64,000 nucleotides of DNA from Echinococcus granulosus (taxonomy: Eukaryota; Platyhelminthes; Cestoda; Cyclophyllidea; Taeniidae). Made by a program: the position numbers and the translations under genes. The DNA lies in assembly GCF_000524195.1 (NCBI RefSeq), contig NW_020170555.1, positions 62,001-126,000 of the forward strand, given 5' to 3'. Positions 1 to 8,555 of this stretch are shown here, in pieces (position 1 is the stretch's first letter; every line of letters begins with the position of its first letter). The notes below the pieces were generated by a model. The model was not told the origin of the DNA. It saw only the letters and a list, made by a program, of their open reading frames with translations, and searched no databases.

Positions 1-385
1 GTAGTCAGTCGGCGGTCATGTGTGCACAAGCCGTAACCCTAGCCTTACCCACATTCACCGAAAAATAAAGACGTTTGTGTCGAAAACTTTGTCCCCTCTC
101 TACTCGAGTTGAGCACTCAATGAAATCCAAGCGCGTCCGCTTAGATACCAGCCCATAACGATATCGCTGTACCATTTCCCATATTTATCCATCAATTGCT
201 GAATTTAATGTGTCAGAATTTTATCAACTCTCATACTTTTAATTGATAAATTCAACTACTGCTAAGGGACCATCGAGGACTGATTGGCTTCCTACCTACC
301 AATCGTATTTGCCAGTGGACTGTTGACCAGTCAAAACGCATCACTGCTGACCTTTTAAGTCACCCCTCAAAGAGGGGAGGAAGTA
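1..385. other. upstream region of the MATH-like gene
   Basis: No coding exon is visible in this stretch. It ends in a purine-rich leader directly before the ATG at 386. The promoter or earlier exons of the gene that starts at 386 could lie here, but I see no TATA box and no convincing acceptor close to the ATG. Confidence 0.3.
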
Positions 386-1769
386 ATGAGTCGACGGGGA
401 ACAATGAATTCAAGTCCCTCCAATTCTCCTCAATTACGATTAGTTCGTTTTTCCCAACTCGCCAATCAAAATGTTCAATTCACCTTCCTCCTACCCGCCT
501 GTCTGGTTCGCGGGTTTATCAGCGAACTGGGCTCCGCCACCTTCGAATATGGCAATCACATATGGCGTCTGAAAATAGTGCGTTCTTCACTTCATATAGG
601 CGCCTATCTGGAACTGGTTATACCCAATAGAGCGATGGTTGGCACCTCCTCATGTGACTTTTCACTTTGGTTGGATTTCATCTTTACCGTGGTTAATTTG
701 AAGCACTTCTCGGACAATCAGACCTTCACAGAAAAGCAGGTCTTATTTAATCGCGATAACATGAGTCGAGGAAGCAGTTGTCTTATTGAGGCAACAACAG
801 TATATGAAAGAAACTTTGTCTGCGAAGACGGACGCCTACTGATTGAAGTGGAGTTGGCCAACGCAGCTGTTAGTTTAACCCTACTACTGAGTCCGGGCAG
901 GAAAAATCATCTTGAATCTTTAAGTTTTGCATTTGGTGGAGAAGTGTGGAAAGTTGGAATGGTTGTTAACTGGAAGAATCAGACTTTAATGAACCTCTTT
1001 TGTCAATCCTCGCATCAAACCCTGGGGTATATGGTCTCCTTTGAGCTGTTAATCAACTACGCTTTTGAAGTTGGTCATCGAGTCGAGTTATTAGTGCGCC
1101 ACGGTGGCGGCCAAATCGAACTGCCCAAAGACTTGAACACTCAAATTCTTTCAATTCTGTCAAAATCTTTTAATCGACAAGTGACGTTTGTCTGTTTAAG
1201 AAATATTCGCCTGCATAGATTCAGTCTTTTTAGTCTACCCAAAGAAGTGGTAGAGGAACCCTTCCTCCTAAAGTATGCCGAAGATGCAGGTGGCGTTTCA
1301 TGGATTGTCACATTTTCCGTTTTAAGTGAATGCCTCTACATCCGTCTGATGCCACAGGAAATGACGAATCCCATAGCATCACCCGAATCAATCCGTGTAA
1401 TTGGATGGAGTTGGTGTTTTCGAAATGATCCTGTGGAAAGTGGTGGAATGGTACGGCAAATCTACGTTTGTCACCAGAAACCAACGTCTCGACATTGTTT
1501 TCAAACCGGCTCTGCTGTTTCCTCAGAAGTATTAAAACAGATGGAGAGCCTCAATAGCCAATTACAAAGGAACACGAGGGAGGAGGAGAAGAGTGAATGC
1601 CCTGATTTCACATTTCCCGGGGGACCAAATTTGAAGGTCAGTGCTTTCATGTGTTACCAACTTATGCTTGTTAGTCGGTGACAATTAAGAATGACTCCTC
1701 AATTTATTCCTCTTGTTTTCACAAAACTTCTCCTTTGTTTTTCAGGGGCTGAAAAAAATAGGTATATAG
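386..1769 (+). CDS. protein with repeated MATH-like domains
   Basis: One long exon (386-1636) opens at an ATG and ends at a phase-0 donor AAG|GTCAGT. A pyrimidine-rich acceptor at 1744-1745 leads to a short last exon (1746-1769) ending in TAG, giving 424 residues; unspliced, the frame would run to 1681 (431 aa). At least three stretches look like MATH/TRAF beta-sandwich blocks: residues about 48-128 (FEYGNHIWRLKI, then GAYLELVI, WLDFIFTVVN and an NQ...EKQVLFNRDN stretch), about 175-250 (FGGEVWKVGM) and about 300-375 (GGVSWIVTFSV). MATH domains usually recruit partner proteins. I see no RING, BTB or protease domain, and no signal peptide or membrane segment. Calling the blocks MATH is inference from the residue pattern; the gene is real with good confidence because of its length, but its function is unknown. 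Confidence 0.6.
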
Positions 1770-4759
1770 CCATAAAGATAGTTCCATCTAATCCGGTTAT
1801 ATCCAGATGACGCCTTCCTTTGTCCATCCCAAAAATTGACTATCAAGGAAATTTTTTTCACAATTTTACTGACTAACAGTAGACGCGAAAGATTTTTAAG
1901 TTGTCTTCTTTGTATTTTGACATCTTCTGTGAAATTTTCTGCAAGCGTCCTTCGATCCTGGTCAGCAGTGATCCATTCCATCGTGGCGTACGAACTCAAC
2001 AGTTAGCGGCTGAGCATTGAATCGCTGATTCAGCACGACTGTGCAAAATGAATGTTGACTTCACGACTCCAGAAGTTGTGAAGTCTCGTTTTGTTGTCGA
2101 AGATCTAATTATGTAGAGTGGGTTGCTTTTAGGGTCTGCTAGAAGGTTGGTGGCTAATGATGACGACATTTAAGAGTCGTTTAAATCATCTGGAAGTGTT
2201 TTATGACATTCCGCACAAAACCTTTAAGTAGGGAGAAAATAACTTGGGCGCATTTGCTCCCTCTGTATTACCAGCTTTCCAGCACCTTTCAAAGGCATCA
2301 TCCCTGCTACATGACGGCATAGCATTCAATTCGCTTATCCTTTCCCTGCGGTATATCACATAGATTTGATGATTCTACTTATTTAGAGGGATTTATGAAA
2401 AGGAATAAGAAATTTTAGACCTAGCTACTTTTATTTTTGCCCCACTATTATCTCCTGACTGTGTTTTATGCTGCGTGTGGTCGTATGATGGCTTGATGCT
2501 GAAGCCAAGAAAAGGGTGATAATCACGATCTGGAGCAATACGGAAAGAATAGAATGGATAAGAATGGGATAAGCTAGTATCTTCCTCTCTTTTTACAACG
2601 ACCAGGCTTAGGACTTCTAACTTAAAAAATGAGGTCATCAATCGGTTGAACGTGATGCGAACTATTCTGCTTCGGTTTCAAATATGTAGAAGCTACTTGA
2701 CGACTTCGCATCTGGAGGAGGTCCTGTGGCAAGGATTTTAAGCATACGAAATAGCGGTGGTGCTAAATCGCCCACAAATTAATGAAATATCTTCACAGAG
2801 CTTCTCTGTTCCTGATCACGCAAAATTGCGTGTCACCACAGGGACACCAAGGGAGAAGAAAAAGCCATAGAATCAAACTAAGTGGATCGTCTTCACTTGT
2901 ATTGACAGAAAGAACTCCCAAGTTGTTCTCCACCTCTTTCATGCACTTTGTTAGTTTGATTGCTTGTTATCCGACTAATTTACTGACTTGTAGTGGGAAA
3001 TATCTCCCATCTTTCAACGTCATATGAACAAAGACATCCCTGGTTGTCACCACACGATCCACTACTCCACTTCTAAGGCAATCTTTACTTCGAATACAGA
3101 AATCTATACTTCCCATGTGCGTGGTACACAGGTTGCGGAAACTAAATAGTTCTAGTTGGGATCTCTCTCTCTTCGTTACATTTGTTTTACTCCACCTTCT
3201 TCTATTTGAGAAACAAGTAGAACTAGTGAATTGGTAGGAAGAAAATGTTATTCCTTTAAAACAGCATAAAACTTCATACCGTTGAGAAACTAACTCTTTG
3301 AAAGCCTTTCCCTTTAGAATGAGGGCTGAAGAAGTTACGAACATCACATTTTCTTGGCTTCAGCATTAGCCAATCACACGACCGCTTGACAAGTGGAATA
3401 GACGGCCAGAAGATAAAAGGGGGAAAGAAGCGGAGGTGGCTATGTCTAGATTATCTACTTTTATGGACAAATTGCTATAACAGATTGTAATTGTGGTCTT
3501 GTCGCGGATGTCACAGGAATTTGTATTTTTAGTTCTTTTTCCCTTTGTGATTATATGTAGGGGTTGCTCCCTTAATTCTGCTGCAATCATATATGCTTCT
3601 AGGTGATTAAATATTTAACCGACTTCTCAAAGTTCCGCAATGAATCATTTAAAAGGCATAAGTGTAGGGTATAATTTTGTTGTCCTTCGCCTTTGTTTTC
3701 GTTTAAAGGCGGTAAAAACCTGATCCAAATAGCTGGCTTTGTTGTTTTATTGGGAGAATGGGGATTAGAAGTCCATCAAAAATGTCCTTGTTTTATGCAA
3801 ATAATACCAACCGTATATTTTCCTCGGCGCTTGTATTACCCACATATACTACTTCATCATTTGCCCACTCTTATTTAAGTAGTATGTTGCATGCTTTCAA
3901 GCTTATCAATCACAACTGAGAATGTGGGTCTTTCATACACTTCTTTTCTACATTTTACTCTTCTTTTACGCCTCCGTATTTAACTTCATGGAAGTTGGAA
4001 AAGTATTTGACACTGACTTATCCCACGCAAGTATCCTAACGCACGGAAAGGGAAGGGGTGATTGAAAAAAATAACTTGTTGAGGTTTATTAACTCAAGTA
4101 GTGGTTAGCTGAACACTCTCAAAAAAAGGCGTTTGGAAATTACTAAGTCTCCAAGTATTCCGGTATAGATGCTGGCTTTGTTAAAGCCACACAGAGGAAT
4201 TTTGAATAATTAAATCGTCGATCCACGTATTTCAACGTTATTTCATGTCACATTCGTGCACCTGTCACAACTCTTAACTCACATTCAAAACTGAAGTGTA
4301 TTACTCCGTTCCAAAGAAAGAATCACATCTGGTGGGATTTTACAACGGCATGAATGATCACAGGACTGACTGCTGCGCTGTAGGTTGGAAATCACCACGG
4401 TCGGCATCGTCACTGCACCTTGACATCATTCCACTTCTCACTGAACGAAACAGTCATCACAGTGCACCGTTTGGCATCTTCTGAAGCCACAAGTAGACAT
4501 TCGCAAATGTGGATGCTATGCCTTCTTTGGCAATGCTAACTGCTGTAAGAGTCAACGGTGTCCGCAGTCTTTAACGCCTTGACTGTCATGCAACTGTCTC
4601 ACCTCTAGACATTGGCAGATTCCTTTCAAATGGCTTGCTTAGTGAAAAAATGGTTTAAGAATTTTAATTACCGAAAACATTAGTTGAGCAGAAAAAGAAC
4701 CAAATCCAGGAGGAAACAATTTACTTTTACCAAAAGAAGAAGTTTATCGTTCACGGGAA
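1770..4759. other. non-coding interval
   Basis: About 3 kb with only short open frames of low, AT-rich quality. The longest is a 126-codon minus-strand frame at 2967-3347 with no recognisable motif and no splice context. I see no RNA gene or intact mobile element. It separates the MATH-like gene from the 3' end of the first Gly/Cys-rich gene. Confidence 0.5.
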
Positions 4760-5338
4760 TCAATTCTTTCCATTTCCACTCGGTTCACTTACGTCACTAT
4801 GATCAGGTGCAGGGGAGCCCTTGCCAGAGCAGGCGTGTATGACAAAGTCTCGGCAATTGGGACCATTGCAAACACGTTTGCAAGATCCATCCGCACAGTC
4901 AAAACCATGGATTGGGCCGTCAAAGCATTCCGGAGTGTGGCACGGTCGAAAGTCGTAAAATTCTCCACAATGACCGCCTTGACAACCACCCCAATAGCCA
5001 CAATTGCCACCATTGCAACGATCGAGGGGCTGACTGCCACCCATACCAGGGAAGCTCGGACTGGTATAAGGTGAGGCCCTAAGAGGACTCTGCATGGACA
5101 TTCCACGTGAAACAGGAGAAATTAGACCTCTGTGGGGCATCGCAGCGGGACCCATTCCCCCCCGGAAGGCGAGTGGACCAAATGGAGGGGCGTTGAAGCC
5201 CATTCCACTTCTGTGTCCACCGACTGCACCACCAAGACCACCAGGGTACATGGCTACTCCGAAACCAGGCATCACGTAGCAGGTCAAGACGGACAGCAGC
5301 GCTAATGACAACATTACGTATATTCTGGTTGCCTTCAT
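4760..5338 (-). CDS. secreted Gly/Cys-rich protein, copy 1
   Basis: Single-exon gene of 192 residues. An N-terminal signal peptide of about 22-28 residues (basic MKATR, then an LSLALLSVL core) points to secretion. Residues about 28-105 are low-complexity Gly/Pro/Met with short GMG and PFGP-like pieces. From about 107 a Cys region follows: five C-x4-C pairs (CNGGNC, CQGGHC, CHTPEC, CADGSC, CNGPNC) spaced 5, 8, 9 and 3 residues apart, plus a last Cys seven residues later. The tail is acidic. The start is fixed by the signal peptide and by a TATA box 35-42 nt upstream. It is a paralogue of the divergent gene at 6837-7409; the Cys core differs from it at one of 44 positions while the Gly/Pro part has diverged. 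I recognise no named family. A surface, shell or gland product is plausible but unproven. Confidence 0.85.
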   Translation of the reverse strand: MKATRIYVMLSLALLSVLTCYVMPGFGVAMYPGGLGGAVGGHRSGMGFNAPPFGPLAFRGGMGPAAMPHRGLISPVSRGMSMQSPLRASPYTSPSFPGMGGSQPLDRCNGGNCGYWGGCQGGHCGEFYDFRPCHTPECFDGPIHGFDCADGSCKRVCNGPNCRDFVIHACSGKGSPAPDHSDVSEPSGNGKN

Positions 5339-5372
5339 CTACGTGTTGGATCCGCTGACACCAGCTTCCATG

Positions 5373-5380
5373 TATTTATA
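5373..5380 (-). promoter_or_regulatory. TATA box of Gly/Cys-rich copy 1
   Basis: TATAAATA on the minus strand, 35-42 nt upstream of the ATG at 5338. The same element sits at almost the same distance from the start of the paralogue at 6837. If transcription starts about 25-30 nt below it, the 5' leader is only about 10 nt long. Confidence 0.65.
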
Positions 5381-5402
5381 CATGGTAGTGTCCCTGAAGA
5401 TA

Positions 5403-5417
5403 GGGGGGGGGGGGGGG
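5403..5417 (-). repeat. 15-nt C tract in promoter (G run on + strand)
   Basis: An uninterrupted run of 15 G on the + strand is a poly-C tract on the coding strand of copy 1, just upstream of its TATA box. The paralogue has a matching 14-C run on its own coding strand at 6733-6746. Exact length may be unreliable because such runs slip in sequencing. Confidence 0.8.
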
Positions 5418-5443
5418 AGGAACGGAAGGGCGTACAAAGAATG

Positions 5444-5460
5444 AACTACGTAGTTAATTA
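5444..5460. promoter_or_regulatory. conserved promoter block, TAATTAACTACGTAGTT (copy 1)
   Basis: A palindromic ACTACGTAGT core next to a TAATTA homeodomain-like site, read on the minus strand. The other arm carries the same block with one change at 6683-6702. Retention in both mirrored promoters while nearby bases drift suggests a transcription-factor site; which factor binds is not known. Confidence 0.45.
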
Positions 5461-5533
5461 GATTACAATCAACCAAACCAGTGCAATGAAATTGAGGTCA
5501 AGTGAGTTCGCTCAATCAATATCACCGATTATG

Positions 5534-5541
5534 CCACGTGG
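5534..5541. promoter_or_regulatory. CCACGTGG E-box (copy 1 side)
   Basis: Perfect palindromic E-box CCACGTGG inside a longer stretch that matches the other arm almost base for base (E-box there at 6602-6609). It lies about 196 nt upstream of the copy 1 start. bHLH-type factors bind this motif in animals; use here is inferred. Confidence 0.4.
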
Positions 5542-5660
5542 AAGACTTGCAAACGTCGAAGACATCTCTAATGCTCCTTTCACTCGCTTCCCATGAACTG
5601 CCTATCACTGCGTTGACAAAAGGCTGCAACAACACTGTGTGGATCAGTTTGATGATCCAT

Positions 5661-6506
5661 CATTGATGGAGTTAAGGAAGGCAGTAATGTGACTCATTTC
5701 CCAACTTAATAAAAGGGATGCAACAATGGCAGGAAAATGACCTTGAACCTGCCCTAAGCATATAATTGGTGTAGTCCGCAGGCGTAGGAAGTGTCCAAAT
5801 CCGCAGTCCTCGATCCATTCTAGAGGAGCTATGTCAATTAACGCACTTGACGATCTTTTAAGCATACTCTTTTAGCGACTGATTTGGTCGTTTTTTGGGA
5901 AAAAAATACACTTTCGTCTTTGCTAGTTCGGGGGATTCATTTAATTGCTGTGTTTATGTCAAGCTCCTCTCTATACTTTAATAATGCAGACGTCGCGCCG
6001 ACTTTGTTTTTTTTAACCAAGTAGGTAATTTAAACGGTCAAAAATATTTAATTTAAGTCAAGTTTTTGCCTAACCCGTCTAAATTTAGGCTTTTAAGGTG
6101 CGCTTCTCGTCTTCTTTCGGTAGAATATACAGTTACTACAGGGTGACAAGTAAAGGAAACTTTTATCAGATGGGTGAAGTAGTTGTAGAAAATGGAAGCA
6201 ATGCAAAAATGCACTAACGGGGGAGTAAATCTTTCTGGAACAACTTCCAAACGCATTCCACACATGCGTAAACGTACCCACACCAGCAGTGGAATTGGTC
6301 ACCTCGGCCTCCATCTACCTGCTCACAAAATATGCTTATGAGAGAATCCTCTTTTTTTCCACGTTGAAACTATTAACTTGAAAGGTTCAAGGTGACACCC
6401 CTTCTATCAAGTTGCAGGATTTACCACATTACCAAATGGAAATAGTTACATGCTATACTCCGACACAACAACTAACTACACCTCTTCTCAAACCCATTGT
6501 TTCACG
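5661..6506. other. spacer between the inverted arms
   Basis: About 0.85 kb of AT-rich sequence between the two mirrored promoters. I find no good match between its two halves and no coding exon. It may hold shared regulatory DNA for the divergent pair. Confidence 0.5.
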
Positions 6507-6601
6507 ATTGACAGATCATCAAACTGATCCACATGAATTTGTTGCAATGATTGTGCAAGTGAAAAGGAGCATTAGTGACGTCTCCGAGGGTTGTAAGTCT
6601 T

Positions 6602-6609
6602 CCACGTGG
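6602..6609. promoter_or_regulatory. CCACGTGG E-box (copy 2 side)
   Basis: Same palindromic E-box as at 5534-5541, about 228 nt upstream of the copy 2 start, within the most conserved part of the promoter arm. Confidence 0.4.
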
Positions 6610-6682
6610 CATAATCGGTGCCATTTATCCAGTGAACTCATTTGACCTTAATTGCAGTGTACTGACGTGATTTATTGAAATC

Positions 6683-6702
6683 TAATTAACTACGCAGTTA
6701 AT
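6683..6702. promoter_or_regulatory. conserved TAATTAACTACGCAGTTAAT block (copy 2)
   Basis: Counterpart of 5444-5460. One T-to-C change breaks the perfect palindrome at its centre. It contains a TAATTA homeodomain-like core. Confidence 0.45.
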
Positions 6703-6732
6703 GCTCTCCACGGTCTCCCTTCCTCCCTCGTT

Positions 6733-6746
6733 CCCCCCCCCCCCCC
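6733..6746 (+). repeat. 14-nt C tract in promoter
   Basis: Homopolymer C run on the coding strand, counterpart of the run at 5403-5417. It is followed by GC-rich and CATG-rich sequence before the TATA box. Confidence 0.8.
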
Positions 6747-6794
6747 TCCATCATCCGGGGCCCTCACATGTACCCATGCGTGCATGCGTGTGTG

Positions 6795-6802
6795 TATAAA
6801 TG
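6795..6802 (+). promoter_or_regulatory. TATA box of Gly/Cys-rich copy 2
   Basis: TATAAATG ends 35 nt before the ATG at 6837, matching the spacing in copy 1. Confidence 0.65.
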
Positions 6803-6836
6803 CATCCAAACTGGTGTCCACAGAACCAGAACGTGA

Positions 6837-7409
6837 ATGAAAGGAACCAGAATACACGGTATGTTGTCATTAGTGCTGCTGTCCATCTTGAGCCTTTACG
6901 CAATGCATGGTTTTGGGGCGGCCGTCTACCCTAGTGGATACAGAAGTGGAATGGGCTACAACCCTCGTCCATTTGGTCAACACGACTACCGAGGTGGAAT
7001 GGCTCCCAGTGCAGTATCCTACGGAGGTTACATGCCTCCTCCCTCACACGGAATGCCCATGCAGAATGGTTTCGGCAGATATCCATTTTACGGACCTCAT
7101 GGCACCCTACCCTATGGCAGTCCGGGCTTCCCCGGTATGGGTGGCAGTCACCCCTTTGATCGTTGCAATGGTGGCAACTGTGGCTATTGGGGCGGCTGTC
7201 AAGGGGGTCATTGTGGAGAATTTTACGACTTTCGACCCTGCCACACTCCGGAATGCTTTGATGGCCCAATCCACGGTTTTGACTGCATAGGCGGATATTG
7301 TGGACGGGTTTGCAATGGCGCCACTTGTCGAGACTTTGCCAAACAGCCCTGCCCTGGCAAGAGCTCCCCTGAACCTGAGGATAAGGAAAATGCCAAAAAG
7401 GAGACTTAG
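6837..7409 (+). CDS. secreted Gly/Cys-rich protein, copy 2
   Basis: Single-exon gene of 190 residues, divergently oriented from copy 1. A signal peptide (MKGTR, then a LSLVLLSIL core) is followed by a Gly/Pro/Tyr/Met-rich stretch of about 70 residues and then the same array of five C-x4-C pairs with 5/8/9/3 spacing (fourth pair CIGGYC, fifth CNGATC). The C-terminus is charged (Glu/Lys). In the Cys core about one base in twelve differs from copy 1, nearly always silently, which indicates selection on the protein or past gene conversion. The N-terminal spacer differs by indels and substitutions. An AATAAA follows 55 nt after the stop. It is likely exported; the family is unrecognised. Paired Cys could form disulfides or bind metal, which the sequence cannot decide. 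Confidence 0.88.
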   Translation: MKGTRIHGMLSLVLLSILSLYAMHGFGAAVYPSGYRSGMGYNPRPFGQHDYRGGMAPSAVSYGGYMPPPSHGMPMQNGFGRYPFYGPHGTLPYGSPGFPGMGGSHPFDRCNGGNCGYWGGCQGGHCGEFYDFRPCHTPECFDGPIHGFDCIGGYCGRVCNGATCRDFAKQPCPGKSSPEPEDKENAKKET

Positions 7410-7463
7410 ATCGGAATCGCTGAAGTTAAATTTTCATTTGCTCTTACTTCTTTCTCACTATTA

Positions 7464-7469
7464 AATAAA
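7464..7469 (+). terminator. AATAAA poly(A) signal of copy 2
   Basis: Canonical AATAAA 55 nt after the stop of the gene at 6837-7409, followed by a T-rich stretch. Confidence 0.7.
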
Positions 7470-7825
7470 TGTATCATCAATTCTGTCAGGTTTTTTTGTT
7501 TAAACCATTTCTGAGGTAAATGTAGCGGAAGACAAATTTAGTCTCCTGTGGTTGGTTGACTTACTTTGTCTTTTTTGGTACAATCCCTGCTTTTATTAAT
7601 ACCCATCCGAATCAGTCGCATTGTTTGGGAACGACAACTCGACTGCCTGCTCTTTAACACTCTCAGTATCACTGCAGGCGAAAGAATCTTCTTTACCCCA
7701 AATTTTTTTTATCTAGAAGGGTACTTTGTTTACTAGTAATTATTAATTTAGCCAAGGAAGAGGTAAGAAAAGATTAAATACATAATAAATCACCACTTTA
7801 CATTTGGGTAAATTGGGCATACTTG

Positions 7826-8000
7826 CAACAGCCCCTACGGCTTCTATGACGTTCCTCGGGATTCGAAATTCAAGGCGTTCCATGGGTAGATGCATTTGAA
7901 GCTCCTCGACACTTCCCTAAAGACGAAGTAAGATATAATACTCGGATAGAGTATGTACTGTTGACGCACAGAAGGACTGCAAGGGGGGAAGATGAAGTGG
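7826..8000 (+). repeat. interspersed repeat, copy R3
   Basis: Shares a block of the type GCTCCTCGACACTTCCCTAA, a downstream run of AAGACGA and ATAATAC, and a TTGACGCACAGAAGGA-like end with sequences near 25.3 and 26.2 kb in the same orientation. The copies are strongly diverged. It probably derives from an old retroelement. It lies just upstream of the small coiled-coil gene. Confidence 0.45.
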
Positions 8001-8031
8001 CGCAGAGGTCACGTCGCCCGACAGGGGTACA

Positions 8032-8471
8032 ATGGCGGCGCCCCTCAGTGGCCCGTCACCAAAACGTTTAGGCTGTTCCGCCATAACCTCTTTTTGTCTC
8101 TCGGTTGCACAGATCCCACTGAGGGAAATGAATAAACCGGGACCACTGGAAGTTCTCCTCTTTTGGCATTACGATCACCTTCTTCACTTTGAAAACTTCA
8201 ACAAAGTTGATGTGGTAACATACAAACAAATGCATCAAATGAGGTGAGTTTGAAGAAGCCCAGGGAATGATTAGTGCCCCTCCATTTATGTCTCCACAAA
8301 CGTACACACACCACTCATGCGATGAGGATTTCAAATGTTAGAGGCTAGATTTTAAATGCCCATTTTTATGCTCAGTGGTAAAAAATTACATTCGTTTTTA
8401 TTTTTAGGAAGGAGATTAAACTGCTTCGTCAGGAGAATGATTACCTCCAGATTAAGCTAAAAAATGTTTAA
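8032..8471 (+). CDS. small two-exon coiled-coil protein
   Basis: Exon 8032-8243 ends at a perfect donor AG|GTGAGT in phase 2. The acceptor TTTTTAG at 8401-8407 opens exon 8408-8471. Joining restores the frame and gives a 91-residue protein whose C-terminus (MHQMRKEIKLLRQENDYLQI) is a short heptad-like coiled coil. An AATAAA lies at 8550-8555, 78 nt after the stop. The N-terminus is uncertain: a strong pyrimidine-rich acceptor (GGTTGCACAG) just before 8113 could instead start an internal exon, with the first exon further upstream. The central part (LEVLLFWHYDHLLHFENF) is hydrophobic and aromatic but not a clear membrane helix. I do not recognise the family. Confidence 0.6.
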
Positions 8472-8549
8472 GAAATACGGTGGTTGTGATGTTGCATCAG
8501 TGATTTGTTGTTTCCACTGTCAGAATCCTTACAGCCTTCGCATTTTTCA

Positions 8550-8555
8550 AATAAA
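8550..8555 (+). terminator. AATAAA poly(A) signal
   Basis: Canonical signal 78 nt downstream of the stop of the two-exon coiled-coil gene. Confidence 0.65.

Larger units (their letters stand above)
4760..5660 (-). repeat. left arm of head-to-head inverted duplication
   Basis: This arm contains copy 1 and its promoter. It matches the reverse complement of about 6507-7409. Similarity includes the coding core, the poly-C tract, the TAATTA block and the E-box, and ends near 5650-5660 with a shared GATCATCAAACTGATCC. Confidence 0.8.
6507..7409 (+). repeat. right arm of head-to-head inverted duplication
   Basis: Mirror of the left arm. It begins near GATCATCAAACTGATCC at 6512, runs through the E-box, the TAATTA block, the poly-C tract and the TATA box, and into the coding sequence of copy 2. 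The promoter has an insertion of roughly 25-30 nt between the C tract and the TATA box compared with copy 1. Confidence 0.8.

Noticed and set aside
4789..5106. Long alternate-frame frame inside Gly/Cys copy 1 (105 codons), with a related 127-codon frame in copy 2 (6907-7290)
   Set aside because: They overlap the real frames and are open because of GGN/TGY-rich codons. The shared peptide follows from conserved DNA; no signal peptide or promoter supports a second protein.
6931..7269. 112-codon minus-strand frame over copy 2
   Set aside because: Antisense shadow of the real gene; low stop density comes from its GC-rich codon pattern.
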